From NCBI RefSeq assembly GCF_014200755.1, contig NZ_JACHCM010000012.1, positions 1 to 64,000 of the forward strand: a DNA stretch of 64,000 bases, read 5' to 3'. The position numbers were made by a program, and so were the translations under genes. This DNA comes from Rhodanobacter sp. ANJX3 (GTDB lineage Bacteria; Pseudomonadota; Gammaproteobacteria; Xanthomonadales; Rhodanobacteraceae). Below the pieces are notes generated by a model. It did no database searches, was not told where the DNA came from, and saw only the letters and a program-made list of their open reading frames with translations. Below, one piece after another: positions 49,133-58,380 of this stretch (positions are counted from its first letter, which is position 1; the number at the start of each line of letters is the position of its first letter).

Positions 49133-50305
49133 TCACGCCATGTCCGCAGAAGGTTTTGCGATGCGATTGGCCACACGTCTTCCAACTCGCCGTAGCGGCC
49201 GTTCAACCATCCGGAAGTTGAACTCTGCCAGCAATGCGATGAGCGCGCCCGCCGCAATAGCGAAGACCGCCGTCGGTATCAGACCACCTTGCGGTGGCGT
49301 TCCGATGAGGCGAAACCAGCATTCGCGGATGAAAAAGAATGCGGGCACATGAATAAGATAAATCGCATAAGAGCGTTGGCCGGTCCAGATCATGATGCGT
49401 TTGATCGGGCCATCGAGCCCACTGAGAAAATCGTGGTTGTAGGCGGCCAGCCAGACAAGGATGGCGGCCAGCACCGCGATCAGTGAGACGCGGTGCCCTA
49501 TCGTCAACGATTCGCGCGCGGAAACCGCGGCAATCGCCACGACAAGCAAAAGAGTGATCGCACGCTGCAGCCAGCGTCGGCCATGCAGCCAGCGTGGTTC
49601 CAGGCGGTCAAATATCGGAAGTCGACTGGTCAGCGCCAGCAGTACTCCCCAAGCCAGGGCATCGGTGCGAAGGGACATCGTCAACAAGGTGCGTGGAAGG
49701 ATCGCCTGCACAATAATAAGAAGCACCAACAACCAGGCTACATGGCGTCGCAGCAGCAGTGCGACCAGCGGCAGCGCCAGGTAAAACTGTTCCTCGAGAG
49801 ACAGGCTCCAGTAAGCGAAGCTGGCGCCGTAAGGATAGTTGGCGAAGGCATCGGCGAAACGAAAGTTGGCCACCTGAAAGATGCCTGCCAGTGCAGCCAT
49901 GGCGTTGGTGTGCACGCTGCCAAAGGCGCCAAGCCGGTTGAACTGCCATGCGCCGATCAGGATCAGAGCCAGCCAAAGCCACGCCGAGGGCAACAACCGA
50001 AACGCACGGGCTATCCAGAATGCGCCGACTTGTCGACTCGCCGCTCCAAGCTCGCTCTGGCACACCTGCAGCTTAGGCAGCAGACTTCGTGCGATGACGA
50101 AGCCCGAGATGGCAAAAAAAATGTCGACGCCAGACCACATGTCGAGATGGCCGAGCAGATTGCCGAGCCACGCTGGGTTCCAGTTGAACAGGTTGCCCTG
50201 CGCATGGTGCACGACCACGCCCAGTACCGCGACAGCGCGGAGCCATTCGATATCGTCGATGCGACGTTGATGACTCTCGATGGTAGGCGTCACCGTAGTG
50301 GTCAC
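49133..50305 (-). CDS. Acyltransferase-3 family membrane protein, 390 aa
   Basis: The protein has the acyltransferase-3 fold: about ten membrane helices, with VVVHHAQGNL early (the conserved His), SGVDIFFAISGFVIARSLLPK, WSLSLEEQFYLALPLVALLL and YAIYLIHVPAFF. Such enzymes transfer acetyl or other acyl groups to surface sugars across the membrane. I start it at GTG 50305, whose bases overlap the preceding stop as GTGA; the frame is open to 50737 only as an overlap with the upstream gene. It is third in the operon GT-GT-acyltransferase-wzm-wzt. Confidence 0.9.
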   Translation of the reverse strand: MTTTVTPTIESHQRRIDDIEWLRAVAVLGVVVHHAQGNLFNWNPAWLGNLLGHLDMWSGVDIFFAISGFVIARSLLPKLQVCQSELGAASRQVGAFWIARAFRLLPSAWLWLALILIGAWQFNRLGAFGSVHTNAMAALAGIFQVANFRFADAFANYPYGASFAYWSLSLEEQFYLALPLVALLLRRHVAWLLVLLIIVQAILPRTLLTMSLRTDALAWGVLLALTSRLPIFDRLEPRWLHGRRWLQRAITLLLVVAIAAVSARESLTIGHRVSLIAVLAAILVWLAAYNHDFLSGLDGPIKRIMIWTGQRSYAIYLIHVPAFFFIRECWFRLIGTPPQGGLIPTAVFAIAAGALIALLAEFNFRMVERPLRRVGRRVANRIAKPSADMA

Positions 50306-51615
50306 AGTGGCGACAGACTCCCTGCCTGCTGTAGATCGCTGGCAATGACTGCCTGCAGAAATCCAGCGAGACGGGGACCCACCACGGCATGCGAACAATA
50401 GGCCCGCAGCGATTCCCTGGCGGCCGCGGCCATCGCCCGATAGGTATCCGGTTCCTGTTTGGCAACGTAGTAGCTCGAGCGATAGGCATGGATCAGGGAA
50501 TCGACTCGAACATGCTCGCGCAAGGTTCGAAATGCCTGGCGCATATCGTGCGGCCACGTTCCCGGTTCCAGGAAACTGTCGACCACAAAGGCGCAGGATT
50601 CGTCGATGTAGTCGAGCATGGCCGTATGCCGGGGGGAGATGGCCGGCTTGCCGCTGGACATGTATTCCATCAACGGCAGGCATTGACCTTCGCCGTGCGA
50701 GGTGTTTACCGCATACGTAGTGGCATCGACCATGCACTCATAGTCTTCCTGGCGAAGATAGCCATGAACAATCACGACTCTGCAGGCGAAGTTGTCGCCC
50801 TTGTGCATGCATTCGAGCATTTTCGGCACGACTTCGCGGATGTCGTGGTGACTCAGCTTCAAAAGAAGGGTCGCGTCCGCGGTGCGGGCGAAGGCGACGC
50901 AGAAGGCGCTGATCATATCGACCCAGTTTTTTCGGCCGTCTCCGGGGTTGAATACCGAAGTATAGACAATGCCATCGAGTTCGAGCTCCGAGGCGCCTTC
51001 GCATCGTTCGCGGGGTAACGGAAGAGGCTCTGGAGCGCAGGCCAGTTCATTGGCCTTTGAATAATTGCTGAGATCGATGAGCCGGCTGTCGATGACCATG
51101 CCGTCGACGCGCAGGCGCGAGGAGCGTGCGCCTGGGGGCGAGGCAGGGCGGTTTCCCGCAGCAAGTCGGTCCCACAATGGCGCAGGTGCTGCGATGATGG
51201 GAAACGCTCCATCCACCGCGCGTTTCACCGCTTCAACGGTAAACGTCGAATGGGTGATGGCGGCGCCAACCTGTTTGAGCACACGCCGCCAGTCGTTGCG
51301 CGTCTTGCCGCTGAAATCTTCATCCGGGATGTTGGGGTATTCCCAGGCAAAGACAGGAATGGTCGGGCAAGCCAGGCCCAGTGGTGTCTTGTTCGGGGGT
51401 AGGAACGACAGGAACACGCACGGAACGCCACGCTTCAGGCAGTTTCGGTAGATGACGTCCACATCACGCTCGGGGTTGTGGATATCGATCACGATGCCGA
51501 GCTGTTCGAGCATCGGGCGAAATTCGCGCAGCACGAAATAGTAGCTGTACTCCGGTTGCCCAAGGTTGGAGGCGACATTGCCGCCGTGAAATGCCGTGTG
51601 CACAAGGATGATCAT
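50302..51615 (-). CDS. Glycosyltransferase (GT4-like), 437 aa, tandem copy 2
   Basis: A GT-B protein with QPEYSYYFVLREF near the N-terminus, TIPVFAWEYPNIPDE, the donor site DGRKNWVDMISAF and HGEGQCLPLMEYM (E-x7-E). It is a divergent paralogue of the gene just upstream, with the same landmarks in the same order. I start it at ATG 51615, in an ATGA overlap with that gene. It is in the operon with wzm-wzt system 1 and probably adds sugars to the glycan exported there. Sugar and linkage are unknown. Confidence 0.85.
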   Translation of the reverse strand: MIILVHTAFHGGNVASNLGQPEYSYYFVLREFRPMLEQLGIVIDIHNPERDVDVIYRNCLKRGVPCVFLSFLPPNKTPLGLACPTIPVFAWEYPNIPDEDFSGKTRNDWRRVLKQVGAAITHSTFTVEAVKRAVDGAFPIIAAPAPLWDRLAAGNRPASPPGARSSRLRVDGMVIDSRLIDLSNYSKANELACAPEPLPLPRERCEGASELELDGIVYTSVFNPGDGRKNWVDMISAFCVAFARTADATLLLKLSHHDIREVVPKMLECMHKGDNFACRVVIVHGYLRQEDYECMVDATTYAVNTSHGEGQCLPLMEYMSSGKPAISPRHTAMLDYIDESCAFVVDSFLEPGTWPHDMRQAFRTLREHVRVDSLIHAYRSSYYVAKQEPDTYRAMAAAARESLRAYCSHAVVGPRLAGFLQAVIASDLQQAGSLSPL

Positions 51616-53087
51616 GACGCCAATGCCGTCCAATCCATCCTGTCCTCTTCGATGCTGAAGTCATGCAGGCGCGCCGCAAGGAACTGATGAAGTTGCTTGG
51701 AGATTGCATCGGTGGCGCAGTAAGCCTGCATGGCGGCCATGGCGCTTTCAGACATGGTGGTATACGCCGCTACGTCACTCTTGGCGACGAGGTAACTTTG
51801 CCGATAAGCAAGCATCAGCGAGTGCCAGTTGATCTGATGGCGGGAGGTTTTATAGACCTGATGATCGCCGTGGGGCCATACCGTGGGAAGGTTCGGGGTA
51901 CTGTCGACCACGAAGGTAAAGTCGGGGCTGATGTAGTCAGCCATCGAGGTGTGGTCCGGTGCGATGGCCGGCACGCCGCAGCAGAGAAACTCCAGCAGCG
52001 GCATGCACAATCCCTCGCACAGCGACGCGTTGACGTAGTAGGTGCTGGCACCGATCAGCTGGTGGTAGTCAGCCTCGTCGAGGTAGCCATGCAGCGCAAC
52101 GATCCGGCATTTCATGGGCGACAGTTTGGACATCAGCATCAGCATCTGATGATGATGCTTCACTCGATCCGGTCCGCCCAGCTTGAGTACCAAAGTCGCG
52201 TCCTCGACATCGCGGAAGGCCCAGCCGAAGGCGGTAATGATGTCTTCCCAGTTCTTGCGGCCATCCGACGGTGTGAGCACGGCCGTATACACCACCCCCG
52301 AGAGGCGGGTACTGACATCGTACAGTGGCGGAATATCCCAGCCGGCGCCAACTGGAAAGTTGCCTATCCGTGAGCTTGCGTCCACCACTTCAGAGTTCTT
52401 CGGTCGGCCACTCAGTGCCGCGAGCCAGCCGTCTTGCGCAGCCGCCGGCACCGCAGGCAGGATCGCATCCACCAATGGGTTCACGGGTGTGCCGTCATCA
52501 GGATGATCGGTCATCAATCCTTCGGCGGATAGCCCGAGCAGTCTACTGTCGACCAGCTGCGTGTTGAGACACACGTCGACAGCCTCACGATCGGGTGCCA
52601 GCACGCCACGGCGACGCATGAGCCCGAATTTCTCCCACAGGGGCGTGGGCACCGCTTCGATCGGGTACGCATCCCCCAGGCTGTCCCTTACCGCCCGCTT
52701 CGTGTGCGTGGAGAGTGTGATTGCTGCGCGGCAATTCAGTAATACCATTGGCCAGTCGTGCCGAGGATCGTCCCGCCAGCTCTCCTCATCGGTGGTAACG
52801 GGCAGGTTGGGATATTCCCAGGCGAATACGGGAATCGTCGGGCACTGCACACCCTGCAGGGTCTTGTTTGGCGGAGCGAACGACAAGAGCATGCAGTCTT
52901 CGCGACGAGCTCTGGATTCAACCCACGCAGCGTTAGCTTCCCCAGACGAGTGAATGCGCCGCACCTCGGCAAATTTTGTCAAAGCCTCATGAAACGACTC
53001 GAGCACGAAGTAATAGCTGTACTCCGGCGTGCCAAGGCGCCGGCCAATATCGCCGACCTCGACATCGCAGTAAGTGAGAATCCGCAT
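51612..53087 (-). CDS. Glycosyltransferase (GT4-like), 491 aa, tandem copy 1
   Basis: This GT-B protein shares TPEYSYYFVLESF, TIPVFAWEYPNLP, DGRKNWEDIITAFGWAF and LCEGLCMPLLEFLCCG (E-x7-E) with the gene after it. It is about 54 residues longer, mainly from an insertion between about residues 200 and 250. It is the first gene of the minus-strand operon; the promoter should lie between 53088 and 53235, where AGTATA (a minus-strand TATACT) is found at 53131-53136. Likely roles are sequential sugar additions by the two copies. Confidence 0.86.
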   Translation of the reverse strand: MRILTYCDVEVGDIGRRLGTPEYSYYFVLESFHEALTKFAEVRRIHSSGEANAAWVESRARREDCMLLSFAPPNKTLQGVQCPTIPVFAWEYPNLPVTTDEESWRDDPRHDWPMVLLNCRAAITLSTHTKRAVRDSLGDAYPIEAVPTPLWEKFGLMRRRGVLAPDREAVDVCLNTQLVDSRLLGLSAEGLMTDHPDDGTPVNPLVDAILPAVPAAAQDGWLAALSGRPKNSEVVDASSRIGNFPVGAGWDIPPLYDVSTRLSGVVYTAVLTPSDGRKNWEDIITAFGWAFRDVEDATLVLKLGGPDRVKHHHQMLMLMSKLSPMKCRIVALHGYLDEADYHQLIGASTYYVNASLCEGLCMPLLEFLCCGVPAIAPDHTSMADYISPDFTFVVDSTPNLPTVWPHGDHQVYKTSRHQINWHSLMLAYRQSYLVAKSDVAAYTTMSESAMAAMQAYCATDAISKQLHQFLAARLHDFSIEEDRMDWTALAS

Positions 53088-53235
53088 CGATAAAGGTCTC
53101 TCTCGTGGCCATCGGCGCGGGCCGTCTGCCAGTATAGTGGCTTGAGCCAGGACCGATTACAGATTGCCATAGCATGCCGCGGCATTTCTGGCGCATGTGT
53201 TTTATAACAAGGGGCAATGGCGTGATGGGCGAGCG

Positions 53236-54945
53236 ATGAATTTTCCGAAAACGGGATATGACTGGACGCTCTGGCTGACGCTGCTGATGGGGCTGATGGC
53301 CTTCTGGATTTGGGGTGGCGCCTATACGATCGCGCCAGGCCACGTAGGTTGGGTCATGTCGGGCCTCGATACGCCGACTCATTACCAAGGATGGCAATTC
53401 TTTCGCCATTCGACCTGGTGGCAGTGGCCGATTGGCAACAATACAGCCAATGGCAGTGATGCGCCTGGAACAATTGTCTTGTCCGACAGCATTCCGCTGG
53501 TCGCCATTCCATTCAAGCTTTTATCGCCGCTGCTACCCAAGGATTTTCAGTACTTCGGCTTGTGGGCGCTTTCATGTTTCTTCCTGCAGGGATGGTTTGC
53601 CCGAAAGTTGTTGGGTAGGCTCACCAATGACCCCGTAGTGAAACTCTTGGGTACGGCTTTTTTTCTTAGCGCCACCATCTTTCTGATGCGCGTCTATTTG
53701 CATCCAGCACTCTCCGCGCAGTGGGTGTTGCTTGCTGCCTTCTATCTATTTTTTGACACTCGGTTCCGCGCACTTCCCTGGTCCATTCTTCTATGTGTAA
53801 CCGTTTTGGTGCACGCCTATCTCTTTGCGATGCTTTTGGTGCTGTGGTTCGCCGATCTGATTCAGCGCCTATGGCGCGGTGAATACACGCTCACCAAGGT
53901 ATGCGTGCACTGTCTTATCACCGCTTTCGCGGTGTTAGCGCTGATGTGGGCGGCCGGTTACCTGGTTCACAGTTCCACGATAACCGCAGGCATCCGCTCG
54001 CATCTGGACTTGTTTTTTCCGCTGTGGACAGGTATTCGGGTGTGGGGTGAATGGTCGAGGTTCCTCCCCGCATCGGATATGGATTTGCTTGCCTATGATG
54101 GATTTGGCTACTTCGGACTTGGGTTTATTCTCATATTGCTTGTCGCTATCGCCAGCTGCGTGGCGCACGCCGCCGGCAAAATTCATCGGCAAGGCAGCGA
54201 AGTACAGCCACCATCGAGTTGGATAGCGGCTTCTGTCGCTTGCGGCGCTCTATTTGTTTATGCGTTGGGCAACAAGATTTATTTTTCTCAGCGGCTTCTT
54301 TTTTCTTATCCGCTGGTACCTTGGCTTGATCATTTCTACGACGTATTCCGTGCTTCCGCGCGCATGATGTGGCCGACGTGGTATCTCCTGCTATTTGCGG
54401 TCCTATATATTTTGCTGCGAAGTATGCCCTTGCGTTACGTGCGCTATTTGTTGGCGTTTTGCTTGATAGTCCAATTCGCCGATCTGTCGAAACCAGTGAT
54501 GGATATGCGCAACAAGCTCGCGGCTAATCACACGTGGCATTCGGTGATGACATCCCCGCTCTGGGTTGACCTTGCCGTGCGTTACAAACATGTCGGTTAC
54601 CTGCAACCTGCCACCATTCCTGTCGAGTGGGTGACGTTCGTGCCCAGTTATCACAGTGTGGCTGACTTTGCGGCGATCAATGGCATGACGATAAACATCG
54701 CCTATCTTGCGCGTCAAGACCAGGAGCAGATAGCCAAAGCCCGGGCCGCGCGCATTGCTTTGCTGAAGCGCGGGTTGGCCGAGCCGGAAACGTTTTACAT
54801 AGTCGAAGACGAGCCGCTGTGGAAACAGTTGATTTGTGTTCCCGGATCGACATTATGGTATGGAACGATCGACGGTCTGCACATTGTGGTGCCGGATAGT
54901 CTGCCTGACCTCTCCTTAGAGTCTCGAGCCGCGTGCGGTGTCTAG
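53236..54945 (+). CDS. Polytopic membrane protein, DUF6311-like, 569 aa
   Basis: The protein has many hydrophobic helices, with a large segment before helix 2 (HVGWVMSGLDTPTHYQGWQF, then the FRHSTWWQWPIGNN stretch) and a C-terminal soluble part (about residues 435-569). The DxPTHYxGW-like segment and multi-helix design recall lipid-linked-sugar glycosyltransferases (GT-C type) of LPS loci. I recognise the DUF6311-like pattern only loosely. ATG 53236 is a reasonable start; GTG 53197 is possible. Orientation is opposite to the operon before it. It probably works on surface glycans at the outer face of the inner membrane. Confidence 0.7.
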   Translation: MNFPKTGYDWTLWLTLLMGLMAFWIWGGAYTIAPGHVGWVMSGLDTPTHYQGWQFFRHSTWWQWPIGNNTANGSDAPGTIVLSDSIPLVAIPFKLLSPLLPKDFQYFGLWALSCFFLQGWFARKLLGRLTNDPVVKLLGTAFFLSATIFLMRVYLHPALSAQWVLLAAFYLFFDTRFRALPWSILLCVTVLVHAYLFAMLLVLWFADLIQRLWRGEYTLTKVCVHCLITAFAVLALMWAAGYLVHSSTITAGIRSHLDLFFPLWTGIRVWGEWSRFLPASDMDLLAYDGFGYFGLGFILILLVAIASCVAHAAGKIHRQGSEVQPPSSWIAASVACGALFVYALGNKIYFSQRLLFSYPLVPWLDHFYDVFRASARMMWPTWYLLLFAVLYILLRSMPLRYVRYLLAFCLIVQFADLSKPVMDMRNKLAANHTWHSVMTSPLWVDLAVRYKHVGYLQPATIPVEWVTFVPSYHSVADFAAINGMTINIAYLARQDQEQIAKARAARIALLKRGLAEPETFYIVEDEPLWKQLICVPGSTLWYGTIDGLHIVVPDSLPDLSLESRAACGV

Positions 54946-55050
54946 CAATGCCGTCAACCGCTGTGACTTATCTTGCCTCATCCCTGAAACACTGTCGTGG
55001 GCAGCGGCGCGTTTTTCGTCTTTGCTGATCCGAATTCGGGGAAAAGTGAC

Positions 55051-56154
55051 ATGAAAACGCTTTCCGAAACGCTTGAGCGTGGGAATAACAATTTCGACCT
55101 TATCCGCCTTGTCGCCGCGCTGGCGGTGATGCTAGGACATTCGTACGGGCTGCAAGCCGGCAGCAAGATGGAATCGATGTTGATATTCACGCATCGGGAA
55201 TCATTTGGAAGCCTGGCGGTTTATGGGTTCTTCCTGATTAGCGGCATGCTCGTTTCCGCCAGCTTCTTTAAACAGCCGTCACCGATGCGTTTTGTTTTGC
55301 TGCGCGCTTTGCGAATCTGGCCCGGAGCCATTGTTTGCGCATTGTTTATCGGTTTGTTCATCGGCCCCCTCTTCTCGAGCATGACAGTCTCCGCCTATTT
55401 CGCCAACCCGCAAACATTGTCTTGGCTGCTGCACAACACTTCCCTGATCGGGCATGTGGGAGGAGTGTTGCCAGGACTGTTCGAATCCAACGTTCTCAAG
55501 GGTTTTGCCAATGCAACTGTTTGGACGTTACCCGTTGAATTGGACTGCTATGTCATCGTTTTGCTGGCGGGACTGGCGGGTGTGATCGGTTCAAAGCGAG
55601 GGACCCTGTTATGGGTCGGCGTGGCTGCGGCGATTTTCACGATGTTCGCCAACCATCCGCCAGCCTTTCTGCCGACGGGCAATTTTTTTCTGCTCCCATT
55701 GGCGTATTCTTTTTATCCCGTGCCGTTTTTTCTGCTCGGTATGCTGTTGTACACGTACAGGGAAAATGTACGATTGAGTTGGATACCTGCTGCTCTGCTG
55801 GCGGTCGCCTATGTGGTTCTCCGGTTTTCCATGATCAGCACGATTCTGCTTTATCCGGCTTTTGCTTACGGCCTGTTGTGGCTGGCATCCGCGAATTGTC
55901 TGAAAAGACTCAAGCCGAAGCACGATTATTCGTATGGTATTTATCTTTACGGGTTCGTGGTTCAGCAGATCGTTGCGAGCATCAGTCCTTCATTGAACAA
56001 TTATCTGGCGTTCTTCATTTCCGTTCCGGTAACGGTTGCACTGGCCGCGGCATCCTGGCACTGGGTCGAGCGTCCCTGTCTGTCCGTATACAGGCGTCGA
56101 ACGATGAAGGCGGCTGGGAACGCAGCGCTCCCCCCTGAAGCGCGCCAATCCTGA
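55051..56154 (+). CDS. Acyltransferase-3 family membrane protein, 367 aa
   Basis: The N-terminus NNFDLIRLVAALAVMLGHSYG has the family His, and the rest has YGFFLISGMLVSASFF, ALRIWPGAIVCALF, TVWTLPVELDCYVIVL and YSYGIYLYGFVVQQIV. It is more like the acyltransferase at 60241 than the one at 49133. The ATG at 55051, with GGGGAAA upstream, is used; the frame is open to 54997. It is the last gene before metB. O-acetylation of a surface sugar is the likely role. Confidence 0.9.
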   Translation: MKTLSETLERGNNNFDLIRLVAALAVMLGHSYGLQAGSKMESMLIFTHRESFGSLAVYGFFLISGMLVSASFFKQPSPMRFVLLRALRIWPGAIVCALFIGLFIGPLFSSMTVSAYFANPQTLSWLLHNTSLIGHVGGVLPGLFESNVLKGFANATVWTLPVELDCYVIVLLAGLAGVIGSKRGTLLWVGVAAAIFTMFANHPPAFLPTGNFFLLPLAYSFYPVPFFLLGMLLYTYRENVRLSWIPAALLAVAYVVLRFSMISTILLYPAFAYGLLWLASANCLKRLKPKHDYSYGIYLYGFVVQQIVASISPSLNNYLAFFISVPVTVALAAASWHWVERPCLSVYRRRTMKAAGNAALPPEARQS

Positions 56155-56383
56155 TACGACGCCGGGCGAAGTTCGCGATTCAGTTGGTTTGCATAGCAGC
56201 GGCGCCCCATGGCTGCTTACGGTCTTGCAGCTGCTCGAGAATTTCCGGTTCCACAGTGAACCTGGACGGTATGGCAGTGTCCTGCTTGCCCGGGCTCGGC
56301 CCTGAAAGCAGGTAATATATGCAACCTTTTATGGTAGTCGCCTGCGGAGGTTTGCCGCGGTGGCACAAGACGGCTGATAACTT
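56155..56383. other. Leader region of metB
   Basis: No gene is supported. Two hairpins can form: AGCAGC/GCTGCT around 56195-56218 and CCTGCTT/AAGCAGG at 56281-56312, the second just before a TAATAT at 56313 that could be a -10 box. I could not match the region to a known riboswitch. Confidence 0.3.
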
Positions 56384-57550
56384 ATGACACCAAGAAAAAC
56401 CGCCGATAAGCTCGGTCTGGGCACCCGTGCCATCCACGCCGGCCAGCAACCCGATCCAAGCACAGGCGCCATCATGACGCCGATTTACGCGACTTCGACG
56501 TATGTTCAGGAGAGCCCGGGCAAGCACAAGGGCTTTGAGTATTCTCGTACTCAAAATCCCACCCGCATGGCCTACGAGCGCTGCGTGGCCGATCTGGAAG
56601 GCGGTGTGGCCGGCTTCGCCTTTGCTTCGGGGCTGGCTGCCGCCGCCACCGTGCTGGATCTACTCGATTCCGGCAGCCATGTCATCGCGATGGACGACCT
56701 TTACGGTGGCACCTATCGCCTATTTGAAAAGGTGCGGCGCCGCTCCGCCGGGCTGGACTTCAGCTTCATCGATCTGAACGACACCGCAGCATTGAAGGCG
56801 GCGCTTAAGCCGAATACCCGGATGATCTGGGCGGAAACGCCGACCAATCCCATGCTGAAGCTGGTGGATCTGGTCCGGGTCGCAGCGTTTGCCAAAAAGC
56901 ACGGCTTGATTCTGGTAGTGGACAACACCTTTTGTTCGCCGATGTTGCAGCGACCGCTCGAGTTCGGCGCCGATCTCGTGCTGCACTCGGCCACCAAATA
57001 CCTCAACGGTCATTCTGACATGGTCGGTGGCATCGTGGTGGCTGGTGATAAAGAGCTGGCCGAGCAGATGGGTTTTCTGCAGAACTCGGTAGGTGCAGTA
57101 GCAGGGCCATTTGATTCATTCCTGGCCATGCGCGGTTTGAAGACCCTGCACCTGCGTATGAAGGCGCATTGCGCAGGTGCTTTGGAGCTCGCTGGCTGGC
57201 TGGAAAAACATCCTGCGATTGACCGTGTGATCTATCCGGGTTTGAAGAGTCACCCGCAGCATGCGCTCGCCAAACGTCAGATGGACGGTTTCGGCGGCAT
57301 CATTTCTGCCGAAATAAAGGGTGGGCTGAAAAAGGCAAAGCGTATGCTCGAGCGCTGCGAGCTATTCGCGCTGGCCGAATCGCTCGGTGGTGTCGAAAGC
57401 CTGATTGAGCATCCGGCAATTATGACGCATGCTTCGGTGCCTTCCGCTAACCGCAAAAGGCTAGGCATCAGTGATGGCTTAGTGCGGCTGTCCATTGGCG
57501 TGGAGGATGTTGTGGATCTCATTGATGAGCTTGAAGAGGCGTTGCGATGA
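56384..57550 (+). CDS. metB: Cystathionine gamma-lyase/synthase, 388 aa
   Basis: This pyridoxal-phosphate enzyme of the Cys/Met metabolism family either makes cystathionine or cleaves it to cysteine. Signatures are TRAIHAGQQPDPSTGAIM, YSRTQNPTR, ETPTNPMLKLVDL, VVDNTFCSPMLQRP and the cofactor Lys in LHSATKYLNGHSD. With cystathionine beta-synthase at 29801 the pair fits reverse transsulfuration to cysteine. In Xanthomonas the gene of this family flanks the LPS locus, and the same order is found here. Its stop overlaps the wzm start (ATGA), so it is joined to the O-antigen operon. Confidence 0.94.
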   Translation: MTPRKTADKLGLGTRAIHAGQQPDPSTGAIMTPIYATSTYVQESPGKHKGFEYSRTQNPTRMAYERCVADLEGGVAGFAFASGLAAAATVLDLLDSGSHVIAMDDLYGGTYRLFEKVRRRSAGLDFSFIDLNDTAALKAALKPNTRMIWAETPTNPMLKLVDLVRVAAFAKKHGLILVVDNTFCSPMLQRPLEFGADLVLHSATKYLNGHSDMVGGIVVAGDKELAEQMGFLQNSVGAVAGPFDSFLAMRGLKTLHLRMKAHCAGALELAGWLEKHPAIDRVIYPGLKSHPQHALAKRQMDGFGGIISAEIKGGLKKAKRMLERCELFALAESLGGVESLIEHPAIMTHASVPSANRKRLGISDGLVRLSIGVEDVVDLIDELEEALR

Positions 57551-58380
57551 AAAAAGATTCCGCTCCTAGTGGTGCTGGAATTGTGTGGTATGTGTCTGGA
57601 GCGTTTATTTCAATTCTCCGCAATCGCTCTTTGTACGGAAGATTGGTCGGACGCGATATTCACAACCGGTATAAGGGTTCAGTACTCGGTATTGTCTGGA
57701 CTTTACTCAACCCGCTTTCTTTGCTGGTAGTTTTTTCCTTCGTTTTCGGACTAGTTTTAAAGGCGCGTTGGGGAATAGGTGGGCGCAACTTTACTCTAGT
57801 GCTTTTTTCAGGTCTTATTCTTTTTACATTCATGGCGGAGTGCGTCAATCGAGGTCCAACGTTAATTCTTCAAAACGCGAATTATGTGAAGAAAGTAGTA
57901 TTCCCTCTTGAGCTCCTGCCGGCTGTTGTGTTGGGGAGCGCTACTATCAATCTTGTGCTCTCCATGGCGATTCTAATGATCGGCGAGCTCTGGTATGGGG
58001 GAGGTTTACCTGTGACTTGGATTGCTATGCCGTTAGTTATTTTCCCTTTGATTTTACTGACGTACGGTTGGGTGCTCTTTTTGGCATCTCTAGGAGTTTT
58101 TCTCCGTGATTTGGCGCAACTTACTGGCATTCTAACTCTATTGTTGATGTACCTCGGACCGATTTTGTTCCCAGTTGATATGGTTCCCTCCCAGTTCCGT
58201 CCGTGGCTTAATTTAAACCCACTGACTTTTCCTGTTACTCAGTTTCGTGCTATCGCATTAAATAATCAGTGGCCGGATTGGAGTGGTTTGTGCTGGTATA
58301 CGCTTATAGCCATTAGCATTACAACTTTTGGTTTTTGGTGGTTCTGGCGTACAAAAAATGGATTTGCCGATGTTGTCTGA
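57547..58380 (+). CDS. wzm: O-antigen ABC exporter permease Wzm, 277 aa (system 2)
   Basis: This is a second ABC-2-type permease with RDIHNRYKGSVLGIVWTLLNPLSL (coupling helix and first membrane helix), LVLFSGLILFTFMAECV, LVLSMAILMIGELWYGGG, FLRDLAQLTGILTLLLMYLGPILF and a last helix near residue 255. It differs strongly from system 1 in sequence. Its ATG overlaps the metB stop by four bases. Codon use and base composition change here to an AT-rich style, a sign of separate ancestry from the chromosome. It pairs with the Wzt after it. Confidence 0.92.
   Translation: MKKDSAPSGAGIVWYVSGAFISILRNRSLYGRLVGRDIHNRYKGSVLGIVWTLLNPLSLLVVFSFVFGLVLKARWGIGGRNFTLVLFSGLILFTFMAECVNRGPTLILQNANYVKKVVFPLELLPAVVLGSATINLVLSMAILMIGELWYGGGLPVTWIAMPLVIFPLILLTYGWVLFLASLGVFLRDLAQLTGILTLLLMYLGPILFPVDMVPSQFRPWLNLNPLTFPVTQFRAIALNNQWPDWSGLCWYTLIAISITTFGFWWFWRTKNGFADVV

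Noticed and set aside
56155-56383. SAM or SAH riboswitch before metB
   Set aside because: Hairpins are present, but I could not align the region with a known consensus. A covariance-model search would decide this.
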